Of a stretch of 64,000 bases of DNA, positions 10,820 to 22,000 are shown piece by piece. Source of the DNA: Chamaecyparis obtusa. Its lineage: Eukaryota > Streptophyta > Pinopsida > Cupressales > Cupressaceae. The translations under genes were made by a program, and so were the position numbers. The stretch covers positions 231,501 through 295,500 of the forward strand of contig BSBK01002078.1 in NCBI GenBank assembly GCA_027943335.1, given 5' to 3'. The number at the start of each line of letters is the position of its first letter. Within the stretch, counting starts at the first letter, position 1. The notes beneath the pieces were generated by a model. The model ran no database searches and was not told the origin of the DNA. It saw only the letters and a program-made list of their open reading frames with translations.

Positions 10820-11305
10820 TTAAGCATATAACTTCTTGAGGTGCATACTATTAAGAGGCTCATCCAAGAGATCTCCCTCAGATGTAGACAATTGATAAGC
10901 CTCAGAGCCATAGACTATTGTGATTACAAAAGGACCTAACCAGTTGGGTTCAAACTTTCCCTTCTTCTCATGATGGTACTGATTTTTGGAATTCTCATGA
11001 AGAACCAAATCACCCTCCTGAAAGTCTCTGGGTTTCACTTTACTATTATACTAATGAGATATCCTCTATTGATAGACCTTCAAATAATCAAAGGCCCTTT
11101 GACAACATTCATCCAATAATTCCAATTCAGTTAGCCATGCAACCCTATACTCTTCATCTGGAATTAAATCTTTGAGGGATACACGAGGAGAAGGAAACTT
11201 GACCTCGAGGGGCAGAACAACTTCAGAACCATAGACAAGGGAATATAGTGTGGCTCTAGTGGGAGTATAGATGGAAGTGAGATAATCCCATAAGGAGGGA
11301 TTCAA
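10820..11305 (-). pseudogene. pol: RLG-A integrase, C-terminal part
   Basis: Two open pieces in one frame (11305-11066 and 11038-10820). The first has TPTRATLYSLVYGSEVVLP, the conserved end of the Gypsy integrase core (usually TP-F-LVYG-EAVLP), then the long helix WLTELELLDECCQRAFDYL. The second has FQEGDLVLHENSKN, KGKFEPNWLGPFVI and LNSMHLKKLYA. This is the GPF/GPY module that ends plant Gypsy integrases and binds DNA. A stop separates the pieces at about 11050. The same C-terminal module is found again inside E2 at 58876-59331. Confidence 0.9.
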
Positions 11306-12127
11306 TTGTACATTCCAGTCATGACCAACATCATTGATAGTCTTTTGGAGGATCTTGACAATGGTTTTATTAGATGCCTCAGCTTGGCCATTACCTTAGA
11401 GGTAGTAAATGGTGGAATAGTGATGCGTGATGTGGAATTTCTCACATAATTCATTCATGTCTTGATTTTGGAATTGCTTCTGATGATTAGTAATAAGATG
11501 CATAGAGATACCATACCTGTAAATGATGTAATTAAGGATAAGCATGGATATTTGTTTGTCAGTGGTAGTGATCAATGGAACAGCTTCAATCCACTTGGTA
11601 AAATGCTCAGTTGTGGTGATAATGTACTAATGGCTGTTAGAAGATGAAGGGTGAATTGTGCCCACAAGGTCAATTCCCCAATGACTGAATGATAATGTGG
11701 TCATAAAAGGATGGAGCTATTGTGCTGGTGCATGAATAAGATTCCCATGAATTTGACATTTCTTTCATTTCCTAGAAAAGTTAAAGGAATCTATCTCCAT
11801 AGTAGGCCAGTAGTAACTCATATGCATGAGCTTCTTATCCAAGGAAGGAACACTTGAATGTGTCCCACAAATACTCTCATGAAAATATTTTAAGGTAGTT
11901 TGAGCTTCATTATGTTCAAGACATCATAAGAGAGTATCATCAAGACCTTGCCAATACAGGGTGTCGGATATTAGGATATAGCAGGAGGCTTGGCGTAAAA
12001 AGGTTCATTTTTGGTTTCTGGATATGTCAGGTGGAATGATATTGTATTTTAGGTAGGAATATGTCTTTCCATAAGTTGGGGAATCTTGTCCGATAATATG
12101 ACATATGATACTTGTATCAGAATCATC
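11306..12127 (-). pseudogene. pol: RLG-A integrase zinc finger and catalytic core, degraded
   Basis: No long open frame, but the minus strand can be read by eye through the integrase. The parts are a Cys/His region (CLEHNEAQTTLKYFHE, later CQIHGNLIHAPAQ), then LSFSHWGIDLVG, TTTEHFTKWIEAVPL, LITNHQKQFQNQ and GNGQAEASNKTIVKILQ. The order fits an HHCC finger followed by a DDE core. The first Asp (GID) and the final Glu (QAEASNK) are present. The middle motif reads TNHQKQF where active enzymes have TDNGxxF, so the second catalytic Asp is lost. In-frame stops occur in several places. Confidence 0.75.
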
Positions 12128-12475
12128 CTACGCAGGATAAGTCAAAGATTCCACTAAGAACTCAAAATGGGATTTTGTATCTTCTACATCAAATAAAGAA
12201 GAAATTGTAGCCATAGCATCTGTAGCCTTGTTATCATGTCTTGGAATTTTCTCAAAGTTGATGATTGAAAAATATTTCTTAAAATCATCCACCATACATT
12301 TATATGGCAACAACTTGTCATCTTTGGTTTGGTATTCATTATTAACTTGATTGATAATCAACTAGGAGTCTCCATAAACATTTAATTTGGTGACTTTCCA
12401 TTGCAGATCCATCTTCAACCCAATAATCAAAGCTTCATACTTAGCTACATTATTTGTACAAGGAAAGAGTAACTT
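12128..12475 (-). pseudogene. pol: RLG-A RNase H, second half and linker to integrase
   Basis: The 77-codon piece MIINQVNNEYQTKDDKLLPY continues into FEKIPRHDNKATDAMATISS. The I-N-QV-G-Y-K-L-Y-pattern followed by HIPR-N--ADALA is the C-terminal half of the RNase H found after RT in plant Gypsy elements of the Tat type. The region 12362-12475 between it and the preceding piece reads as the middle of RNase H with stops (GDSQLI-like and TNNVAKYEALI-like sense). The His in the PRHDN block corresponds to a catalytic-site residue in this family. Confidence 0.78.
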
Positions 12476-12820
12476 TTAATACTTTAGTATTTTATATCCT
12501 TGCGGTGTAACAAATAAAACTCCAGCTCCCGAACCATGCTGAGTATATGATCCATCAAAGTACAACCTCCATGTCTGTGTAGATAATGTTAGGATATTTG
12601 CATCTAGAAATTCCATATGTATGGGTTGATCATCTATCAGTGGTGCCTTAGCTAATTGATTTTCAATTACTTGTCCTTTGATGGCCTTCCCATCCATATA
12701 TTCAATATCAAATTCACTAAGTAACATAACCCACTTAGCCAATCTTCTTGTTAATGCTGTCTTGCTTAAAAGATATTTCAAAGGATCAATCTTTGCAATA
12801 AGATTGATGGAATGAGACAA
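12476..12820 (-). pseudogene. pol: RLG-A RT thumb/connection and RNase H start
   Basis: The piece contains DPLKYLLSKTALTRRLAKWV then MLLSEFDIEYMDGKAIKGQ, matching the DPLKYL-RPALTGRIARW--LLSEFDI block of plant Gypsy polyproteins. RLYFDGSYTQHGSGAGVLFV follows, which is the beginning of RNase H with its first catalytic Asp. Such a second RNase H after the connection domain is typical of Tat-lineage Gypsy elements. The frame differs from the RT piece at 13176, and the intervening 12821-13175 reads as RT connection (EEAFNKIKKYLENTP, LGALLAQQDQEGKEK) with stops. Confidence 0.85.
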
Positions 12821-13175
12821 AATATAATGTCACCACTTATGTGAAGAAAATACTATCACTAGATGCTCATTCAATTGGAGAATAATTTAGTTCATATCCC
12901 ACAAGAGTGCGATAGATGTAATATACAACCTTTTCTTTTCCTTCTTGATCTTGTTGGGCCAGAAGAGCACCTAGTGAGACTTCTGTAGCTAAAATATAGA
13001 GAAAGAGTGGCTTTCCTAGAGTTAGTGACATAATAGTAGGAGTATTTTCTAAATATTTCTTGATCTTATTGAAGGCTTCTTCACACTTATCATCCCACTT
13101 GAATGAGATTTCTTTATGTAATAAGTGTTGAAAAGGATGACTTCTGTCTGCTAATTGAGAAACAAATCTTTTGAT

Positions 13176-13693
13176 TCATTGTAGGCATCCTTGTAAAGAT
13201 CTTAGTTGATTGATATTTTTAGGAGAAGCCATCTCCATGATAGCCTTAAATTTTTTTGGATCAAATTCTATACCTTTAGCTGGGATAATATACCCTAACA
13301 GTTTACCTGATGTAACCCCGAATGCACATTTCTTTGGATTGAGTCTAATCTGGTACTTTTCCATCTGGGTGAATATTCTATCGAACACTCTTAAATTACC
13401 ATCTCTATTTTTAGATTTTGTGAGAATATCATCAACATAATCTTCCATTATAGTATGCATCATGTCATGAAATATTATGGTCACAGCCCTTTGATAAGTT
13501 GCACCAACATTCTTGAGCCCAAAAGGCATCACATTCCAATAGTACGTGCCCCAAGGACATGTAAATGAAGTCTTTTCCTGGTCTTCTGGGACAATTTTGA
13601 TTTGGTTATGGCCATAAAAACCATCCATTAAAGATAAAATCTAATGTCCAGCCATCAAATCAACTATGATATCAATGTTAGGCAATGGGAAGT
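13176..13693 (-). pseudogene. pol: RLG-A reverse transcriptase, palm and fingers (part 2)
   Basis: The open part from 13628 contains MDGFYGHNQIKIVPEDQEKT, SFTCPWGTYYWNVMPFGLKN and the active site DYVDDILTKSKN, followed by FGVTSGKLLGYI and a thumb with LRSLQGCLQ. These are RVT_1 blocks in the normal order, and the YVDD Asp pair is present. Upstream, 13629-13693 continues the sense (DFPLPNIDIIVDLMAGH) with a stop. The frame then meets the LTR of RLG-C at 13699. Its missing N-terminal part resumes at 17610, on the other side of the insertion. Confidence 0.93.
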
Positions 13694-13698
13694 CATCT
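13694..13698. repeat. Target site duplication of RLG-C, left copy
   Basis: CATCT lies directly left of the RLG-C LTR. The right copy at 17610-17614 is AATCT, one base different. Removing RLG-C and one copy restores a continuous RT sense in RLG-A, which confirms the site. Confidence 0.8.
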
Positions 13699-14727
13699 TG
13701 ATGCAGGAGCATCTTGGGCTTTGAGCAATCTTGCATCACCAAAAGCATTTCCTATTTTCTATTGTTTGCTTCATAATTATTGAATTTATTGGTTTCATGT
13801 TGTGCAAAGTCTACATGATGTTGAGGACCTATTTTGGAACCTTCCCGTATGATCACATAAGGATTGGATGGACCGTTTCAAAGTTGGAGTTGTTTTACTT
13901 GTTGCCAGAGTCCTATTTTCCTGCAGTTTTTGTGCTGATTGCACATCATGTAGCCATTGATCCTTAAGGAAAAAACCTTTATTATCTTAGGACCTTTAAG
14001 AGGACCTAAATTAATATCTTCTCCTAAGACTGTAAGTCCTAATTCATTATGAGTTAAAAGTTATGACCATTTTTCTCGGGTACCTATTTTCTACCAGTTT
14101 TCACGTGAAACATGGAGTGTTTCATCTTGCACAGTTCCATATGATGAAATGGGGCCTTGAAAAGTTAAGGAAATGTTCTTGGGTCATGTGTGGACCTAAA
14201 TGTAAAGGTGCATTAATTTTTGATCATTCTTGCATTAGTTTTGGTTTAATCTTCCAGACTGGACCCATAATGTAATTATATGCCTGACTGGCCAACTTGT
14301 GGCTTAGCTGGCTATATATTGAGAGCTTGGGTAGATGTTTAGCGGGATATTGGTAGTGGCATGAGAGTAGACTCATAATTGGATCCTGTGAGATCTTGAA
14401 GATCAGATTGTTTATTTGATATTGTAATAGCAGAGCTAGTGGTTTGCATGCTTGGAGACAAGGAGATTACTTGGAGGCTTGCGAGCTCAAGTTCAGATCT
14501 ACCTTAGTGTTTCCATCAGTTTTTGATTGGTTTCAAAACTAAACTAGCTAAGGGATAGTAGAAATAGTTTTGATTATATTTGGCCCTAACTTGTAAGGCC
14601 TTATAGCTAGGCATGTTAATGAAAAATTTAGTTGAAAATATATTCTTGTTGTGTAATTCTGCATTGTTGTGTTGTGCTGCTTGTTTGGACTATCCTTAAT
14701 TGGATCCTCCTTACCTGACTTGCATCA
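13699..14727 (+). repeat. RLG-C 5' LTR (1029 bp)
   Basis: It begins TGATGCAGGAGC and ends GACTTGCATCA, so the ends form the inverted pair TGATGCA/TGCATCA. A TATATATT box lies at about 14313-14320, which may serve the promoter. The primer site follows two bases after the LTR. No gene is contained; the short frame at 13731-13967 is repeated in the 3' LTR at 16613-16849 only because the LTR is. Confidence 0.92.
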
Positions 14728-14729
14728 AG

Positions 14730-14741
14730 TGGTATCAGAGC
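14730..14741 (+). other. RLG-C primer binding site
   Basis: TGGTATCAGAGC, complementary to the 3' end of plant initiator tRNA-Met, two bases after the 5' LTR. Confidence 0.92.
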
Positions 14742-14829
14742 TTGAAGATCCTGAGTGTGTAAAATAGTTGAGGTTGTTTGCACTAGGACCTTGTTGGTGA
14801 CTTGTTTCTTTGGATTTGAATCTTTGAGG

Positions 14830-16554
14830 ATGCCTCCAAGAAGATTGGATCCTAGAGAAATTGCAAATCTTTGTGATGCTATGGAATCAAAGATTATAGA
14901 GAAGGTGAAATTAGATTTTAGATCTGAGATGAAATTAATGAAGAATGTAATGATTACTGAGATTGTGAGGACTATTGCTAGTATGCCAAGGAATCTTGGT
15001 ACTGATGATGGTTATGAGGAAGTTGCTGAAGACTTTGAAGCTGTTGGATCTAGTGGTGATGACCTCAGGGATAGATCTGGTGAAGATAGAGCTGGTCAGT
15101 TACATAGATCTAGAGCTTAGTTGAGAAAAAAATACCAAATGGAAGTTTCTACTTTCTTTGGTACTTTGAAACCTGAGAATCTAATTGATTGGATTGGTGA
15201 GTTAGAAGACTTCTTTGAGCTTAGAGAAATTGAAGATCCTCTTAGAGTGAAGCTGGCACAGACTAAGTTGAAAGGACATGCTACTCTTTGGTGGAAAGAA
15301 TTACAAAGAGATAGAGAAGATGAAGGTGAAATGAAGATCAATCAATGGAGGTTGATGGTAACTAAATTGAAGGCTAAGTTCATACTTGATGACTATGAGC
15401 TTGACTTGTTTAAGAAGTTGCAAAATCTAAAGAAAATATATTTGACTATTGAAGACTATATTGAGGAGTTCTACAAACTTAGTATTAGGTCTAGGCACAA
15501 AGAACTTGGTAAGGAAAAGGTAGCTCGGTATGTAAATGGTCTAAGATTCAATATTCAAGATGAGATTCGTATGATGAAGACTGATTTAGTTGAGGATGCT
15601 TATTAGTATGCTCTAAAGGTAGAAGATAAGTTGAAAAGGAGACAACATGGTAATCCCTGAGCGAAGGAGAAGATTGATCACTTAGTGAAGGATAAACCTA
15701 TTGCTGAAGATGAACTGAAACCTGTGGAATTAAAAAAGAAGATAGGTAGGGTTATCTTTAAGGGTACTTGTTATAATTGTGGTGGAGAAGGACATAGAGC
15801 TTTTGAGTGTACACAAAAGAAGTTTGGTGATCATAGGAATGCTATGGTGAATGAAAGCATATTGAATGATCCTGAGACAAGATCTAAGAACTTGCTAGTT
15901 CAGAGAACATTACTCAGTACTAAGGTGGAACCTTGTCAAAGGAGTAACTTTTTCAGGACTTGGTGTAAGTCAGGTGGTAAACATTGTGATGTTATTGTGG
16001 ATACTGGTAGTACTGATAACCTTGTAGCTGAGGATATGGTTCAGAAACTTGGGTTGAAGAGAATGAAACACCCTTATCCTTGTAGGATTGGCTAGTTGCA
16101 AGATTTTCATGGTCTAGAAGTAAGGGAGAAATGTCTTCTTGATTTTTAGATTGGCTAGTATAAGAATCAAGTGTTGTGTGATATTGTGAATATGTGTAGT
16201 TGTCATATGTTGCTCGATAGACCTTGACAATATGATTGCAAGGCTATGCATGACTATGTCAAGAATGTGTTTACTGTTGAGAAGGATGACGTTAAGTTTT
16301 CCCTGATGCCTTTGATGGATACAAAATTCGATAGGAGGAACCTAAATTTTGGTAGCTGAGTTGGATTTTCAGATCTAGAAAGGATTGGAGATCAGTATGG
16401 AGAACAAGCCTGTGTGTTGTCAAGGAAGGACTTGAAGAGGCAAAGAAAGAAGAAGTGGAAGAGTTTGCAAAGTGAAGATTTGGAGGACATGTATGTGAAG
16501 AACCAATTTGGGGTTTATGTGTTGAATCCTAGAAGATATCCTTCCATCCATTAA
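14830..16554 (+). pseudogene. gag-pro: RLG-C gag-protease polyprotein, nine or so stops
   Basis: One frame runs from ATG 14830 (MPPRRLDPREIANLCD) to TAA 16552-16554. Domains in order: an N-terminal helical region; a retrotransposon gag domain (LIDWIGELEDFFELREIEDP, KGHATLWWKELQ, FYKLSIRSRHKELGKEKVAR) at about codons 115-255; one CCHC knuckle CYNCGGEGHRAFEC (15769-15810); and an aspartic protease with active site VDTGSTDNLV and the later block CHMLLDRP. The frame continues past the protease and ends RYPSIH before the 3' LTR. Premature stops at 15118, 15604, 15658, 16093, 16147, 16156, 16231 and 16357 are all explicable by single C-to-T or G-to-A changes. There is no net frameshift. Gag forms the particle; the protease matures it. 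Confidence 0.9.
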
Positions 16555-16580
16555 GAACATCTTTTGTAACTTGGGGTGTC

Positions 16581-17609
16581 TGATGTAGGAGCATCTCGAG
16601 CTTTGAGCAATCTTGCATCACCAAAAACATTTCCTATTTTTTGTTGTTTGCTTTATAATTATTGCATTTATTGGTTTCATGTTATGTGAAGCCTACATTA
16701 TGTTGAGGACCTATTTTGGAACCTTCTCCTATGATCGCATAAGGATTGGATGGACCATTTCAAAGTTGGAGCTGTTTTACTTGCCGTTGGAGCTGTGTTT
16801 TCTTGTAGTTTTTGTGCTGATTGCGCATTGTGTATCTATTGATCCTTAAGGAATAAAAATTTTCTCTCTTAGATCCTTTAATATGACCTAAATTAATATC
16901 TTCTCCTAAGACCACAAGTCTTAATTCATTATGAGTTAAAAGTTATGACCATTTTTCTTGGGTACCTATTTTCTGCTAGTTTTCACGTAAAACATGGAGT
17001 GTTTCATCTTGCACAATTTTGTGTGATGAAATGGGGCCTTAAAAAGTCAAGGAAATGTTTTTAGGTCATGTGTGGACCTAAATGTAAAGGATCATTAAGT
17101 TTTTATCATTCTTGCATTAGTTTTGGTTTAATCTTCCAGACTGGACCCATAATGTAATTAAATGCCTGATTGGCTGACTTGTAACTTAGCTGGCTATATA
17201 TTGAGAGCTTGGGTAGATGTTTAGTAGGAGATTGGTAGTGGCATGAGAGTAGAATCATAATTATATCCTATGAGATCTTGAAGATCATATTGTTTATCTA
17301 ATATTGTAATAGCAGACCTAGTGGTTTGCATGCTTGGAGACAAGGAGATTGCTTGGAGGCTTGTGAGCTCAAGTTCAGATATGCCTTGGTGTTTCCATCA
17401 GTTTTTGATTGGTTTTAGAACTAAAATAGATAAGGGATAGTAGAAATACTTTTGATTATATTTGGCCCTAACTCAGAAGGGCTTACAGTGGGGCATGTTA
17501 ATGAAAAATTAAGTTGAAAACATATTCTTGTTGTGTAATTCCGCATTGTGGTGTTGTGCTGCTTGTTTGGACTATCTTTAATTGGATCATCCTTACCTGA
17601 CCTATGTAA
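16581..17609 (+). repeat. RLG-C 3' LTR (1029 bp)
   Basis: It begins TGATGTAGGAGC and ends near CTATGTAA, corresponding base for base in length with the 5' LTR. The last seven bases have decayed relative to TGCATCA. It is followed by AATCT, the right target copy. Confidence 0.92.
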
Positions 17610-17820
17610 AATCTTTAGGACAAGCTTTTTTAAGATCTATAAAATCTATACAAATCTTGATAGACTTTTCTGGCTTTGAGACTAGTACAATATTGGAAAT
17701 CCATTCAGCATAATCAATGGCTCGAATTAATCCAACATCTAGGAGCTTCTTCAATTCTACTTTAACCATAAGTGAAATATGAGGATGCATCTTTCTAAGT
17801 TTCTACTTGAGTGGTTTAAT
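17610..17820 (-). pseudogene. pol: RLG-A reverse transcriptase, N-terminal part (part 1)
   Basis: The open piece from 17790 reads MVKVELKKLLDVGLIRAIDY, then AEWISNIVLVSKPEKSIKIC and IDFIDLKKACPKD. This is the first RT block of Gypsy elements (K--GFI-P--YSEW-SNIVPV-K--GK-R-C-DFR-LNKACPKD). The protein sense then jumps across RLG-C to 13693 (DFPLPNIDII). The last codons before the RLG-C LTR belong to the target duplication. Confidence 0.93.
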
Positions 17821-18774
17821 TCATGCTATAATAGACAAGTGATGCATAATAAGGTTAGGATCTAATCCAGGCATATCAACATAAGACCAGGAAAAGTTGA
17901 CTTGTCTTTCTTTGAAAAATTGTGAAAAAGCTTCTTTCTTTGACTCTGTTAAGGATGCTGCTACTTTCAGAATATGTAGGGACTCCTCTATTTTAATGTC
18001 AAGAGGAAATTTTGGTTCAATAAGTATTGTAGATTTCTCTTGATACATATAATTGGGGAGAGTGTCAACCCTTCCATCATCAGGCACCTCAAAGAGGTTT
18101 TCACCCTTAGATACATCTTTTCTTTTTACTATTTTTGGATCTAATATTGCCACTAAGTGGTTTTCACCATTAGATCTGTTGATTATTTTTATATTTTTAC
18201 AATTGAAAGGATTGGTCCACTCTCCAAAATAAGCCATGTCATTGAGCTCTATTAGAAATCTTGACTTATGATCCCTTGGTGGTAGATGATCTCTGATTCA
18301 AACATAGTCGATAATTACATCATCATTATGGAAAACATCAAGTTTTGGATTATTGGGAGAATCCAAATCTATAAGCTTAGGATGAATAAGGGGTATCAGA
18401 TCATTTGGGTCAATTTCAAAGGCTGAGATGGTATTTATAGAGAAGTTGTCAAGGTTTATGATTGTATCGGCAAGGTATATTTCCATACTCTCATTTGAAT
18501 TGTCTATCACAAGATAATTCTCACTTTCCTCACAATCGTCAAGAGTAGTATCATGTGAATCTAATCCTAGTGATTCAGTCTTTGAAATCTCCCCTTCATG
18601 GTAGTCATTACTATAAGTATGGACAATATCAACTCCTATTTCTTCAGTATTATCAGATAACGAATCCTATTCATAATCATTAGAATTAGAACCGTCATCA
18701 TGATTATCCCTAAGTCAATTAATGATTTTTGTTGCTATCCTTTTCTTTTCTAGATCCACATGCATGCCATGTTT
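17821..18774 (-). pseudogene. pol: RLG-A region between protease and RT
   Basis: Open pieces 18237-17821 and 18510-18298 lie in one frame. The first ends with KEAFSQFFKERQVNFSWSYV and DMPGLDPNLIMHHLSI, the conserved DVFAWSY-DMPGLDP--V-HHL block that precedes RT in plant Gypsy polyproteins. The second has a Pro/Asp-rich stretch (NDLIPLIHPKLIDLDSPNN) of the kind found in the variable spacer. 18511-18774 is an acidic spacer with stops. No enzymatic role is known for the spacer. Confidence 0.82.
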
Positions 18775-19083
18775 TTAGAACTCTAATGTAGGGGGCTTAG
18801 ATGTCTTATTGAAAGGTGTGATCTTTTCTTTACCTTTAGATTCTTTTGGTCCTTCTCCTTTATATCCTAACCCTGTGGTATCTCTTTGGTAATTTGGATT
18901 TTTTAGAATTGGTCTTTTAACACCTTCTCTCTGCACCCCTATAGGTACACTACCTTGATATCCCATATTTTGCAACAAAGTATATCCCTTACCATATACA
19001 TCAGGTGATATATACTCATGTTTTACATCTTCTTCATCCTTATGTTGTTTAAGAAAATCATTAGCATTACACTCAGCTGCTTC
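18775..19083 (-). pseudogene. pol: RLG-A glycine-rich linker after protease
   Basis: The piece reads MLQNMGYQGSVPIGVQREGV then TGLGYKGEGPKESKGKEKIT. This L--MGY-G---G---EGI and GLGY pattern (G-patch-like) commonly lies between protease and RT in plant Gypsy polyproteins. Upstream in the same sense is FLKQHKDEEDVKHEYISPDV, ending at the RLG-L LTR at 19084. The frame resumes at 34990 beyond RLG-L, giving a continuous reading across the insertion. Confidence 0.78.
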
Positions 19084-22000
19084 TATTGGTTCCTGAAAAG
19101 GATTTTATACTCCAAGAGACACCAATATACCTAAGACTAATTTTGAGGAGGGGTTAGTTCCAAATATGGGGATATTAGTAGGTAACTAGACCAACTATAG
19201 GGACAATACTACCCTCTTCACTTCTAGCTCTGCAAAACCAAGGTAGGTGTACCTAATCCAGTAACATATGGCACTTTTCGAACATTAAATTGGATTGAAC
19301 AAAGTAGATGATAGAAAGAAAGTATTGAATGATAACTAGTCATTCATTGACTCTCCATTGCTATGATGGAACTGAAACCATGCAACCATGAACATAAAAG
19401 GATAGGAAAGATTTTGATTTAGGTTTCTTGTAGAATGTAAACAACCATGCCACACTTGTAACACCACAAGAGGTACTAGTTTCTGATCAATGCCTTATCT
19501 ATTGGGAATTATACCTAAGAAGACATAGAGTACACAAAAAAATCTAGATTCATCAGAGATTCCAAGCCATAAACATAGTTGACTAGACTCTTACACTACT
19601 TACAAGCATCCTTCCTACTAAAATGAATGAATCTATGCTTCACTCAGAGACTTTTAACCCGATCCTAGATCAAGGTTGAGAGATAAAACATATACACAAG
19701 TAAACCCTAATGCAATGAGTTAGAAAAATAAAGATTAATCAAGAATAACTAAAGGAGAGATCTGAGAATGAAAAACCATGTTAAGTATGAGGATTCAAAT
19801 CCTTGTATTACAATCTGATTCAAAAATACCTTAGATAATATGCAAATGATGAAGAAGGTTTTTACCTTATGTTGATACAACTAGAAAAAAGTGTTACACT
19901 CTAGACTGAGGATGCACATTCAGCTTTTCAGCCTCCTGTGTTCAGTAATTTTCAACCAGCCAACAACCCTTCTAAATGATCATGAAAAATCCTTTATACT
20001 AGGATTGCAACAAGAATTCGACCATTTAGGGTGAAATTAGGTCTACAACCACTTCCAACAACTAGATACAACAAGAAATAAAAGTAGACAAGAAAGCTTG
20101 AAAACTAGGAGAATCAGATCAAATTTGATGTACAATTATTTTGGTTTTATAATCACAGGCTAATTGTACTTACAAATTCAACTAATTTATTGTTGCATGC
20201 AAAACAAAAATTAAATGCCAGAACCAACTGCAACTTGCGTGTATAGGGCATGGAAATAATTCTGACATCCATCAAACCCTAGCTGCCCATGTCAAAATAA
20301 TAGTCCTTTGCATTAAAACTGGCATGGCATATCATGAAGAAAATCAAATCTAGGTGGCTACCTAATATCTTCTTAGTCAATTTTCACCTACAACCATCCC
20401 AGAAGAATCAAATCTGATTTGGATTTTTTGTATCTGGCCCACTGTATCAAACCCCGATAAGAAACCCTAGCAGAGAATTCAAATTATCGGCCCTAACAAT
20501 TAACTGGCAAATTTAAAATATGACTATTGATCTTATTCTTTTCTGACACATTGGACAGCTCTCAAAAATCATCACAATAGTCAATTGAAATTTTTTAAAA
20601 TTACCTAGCCACCTCATCTATCTCAGAAACCAATTAAAATTGAGCACCTCAGCAACACCTGGCATCTAGACCCACTGTCTTCATCTTCTAACCATGACAA
20701 GCCCCTTAACCCTTAGTCATCTAGAGATCATGTGACTAAAGGCATTCTCCAAGTCATGAAATAAAAACCTTAACCCTAGTTTGGTCTGGAGATCATGCAA
20801 ATGAAGCATTCACATAATATCACAATCTTTCCTTGACCCCTGGTAGTATTCAGAGAATACGTGACCATTGCCCAATCAAATATGCATATATGACTCATAT
20901 TTAATCTTGAAACCCTTACCTACCTTTAACTCATCTCTATCCAATGATTCAATGACTTAGAGAATCTCACATTTGTTGAAGGTTTGACTTAACCCAAGTT
21001 CGGTTTTGAGATCACGTGACAAAGGAATTCACTTAATCACAAAGCCATTCATTAACTCTATGTTTTATCAAGTGAATAAGTGCTACCTGTTGATCTTGTA
21101 TTCATCTTGTAGTTATCGCTGAATCTCAAAGCCTTTACCTTAACTCATTCTTGATCACGAGATCACATGAATGAAGTATTTGTTAGATCTCAAAACATTT
21201 ATCTTAACCTCAGTTACATTTAGAGAACACAAGATAGCCTTTATTCGCCAAGTCACTAGATCTTTCACTTAACCCCAGTCATATCTCAAGATTACACACT
21301 AACCATTGATCTTGTCCTCATCCTATGGTCCTCACTAATTTGCTAGATGTTTCATGACTTAGCCATTTCATTTGGAGATCAAGAGATAACCATGTTCACC
21401 AATTTGTTGAATGTTTAGGCACTAACCACTAGAATCAAGAGAACACGCGAACGCTTAGTCACCAAGTCATTGAATCTATGACTTAACTGCCACACCCAAA
21501 ATTGATGGTAACCCTTGAATTATCCTAGGCCATCTGGAGAATAAGTGACTGAAGAAAACTTGGAGTTTTTGGATATTTTCTTAACCTTGTGTTTCATTAT
21601 GAGAACACGTGCCAACCACCAATCAAGATCAACATCGACGGTCCTCATTCAATCTCTAAATGTTAGCATACTTGATTGGATCATTTGGAGATTCACTGAC
21701 TAAAGGAGACTGAGACCACACACTAGGTTTCTAGATGTTAAGAACTTAGCTACCAAGATTAGGAGAATATGTGAACACTGCAGTCACCTGTTCGCTGAAT
21801 AAAATGACTAACCACCTAGGAACATGGAAAACTAGTGAATGCCTTAGTCACAGAGTCACTGAATAGAATCATAATAGCCCTAGGAAGGAAATAAGACATG
21901 TGCAGAATGGGGACTTTAGTGGCCCAAAAAGGTAATGAGAAAATAGATCTTGGCTAGGGTTTTTGGACTTAAAAAATTTCATGAAGCCCTAGGACATGGA

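Larger units (their letters stand above)
13699..17609 (+). mobile_element. RLG-C: non-autonomous Gypsy element with gag-protease only
   Basis: Two LTRs of exactly 1029 bp each flank an 1853-bp interior with a primer site, one gag-protease frame and no RT, RNase H or integrase. The element inserted into the RT gene of RLG-A in opposite orientation, with a 5-bp duplication (CATCT/AATCT). The LTRs differ at many places, so the insertion is old. Loss of the polymerase means it must have used enzymes from a related full element, or lost them by deletion after the protease. Confidence 0.94.

Noticed and set aside
11462..11647. Plus-strand 61-codon frame
   Set aside because: It lies opposite the degraded RLG-A integrase core, which explains the conservation.
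13731..13967. A gene duplicated at 13731 and 16613
   Set aside because: Both copies lie at the same offset inside the two RLG-C LTRs; the similarity is that of the LTRs.
20715..21880. CRISPR-like or satellite array
   Set aside because: Units are degenerate, spacers are not unique sequences of constant length, and the array lies within an LTR of a plant element.
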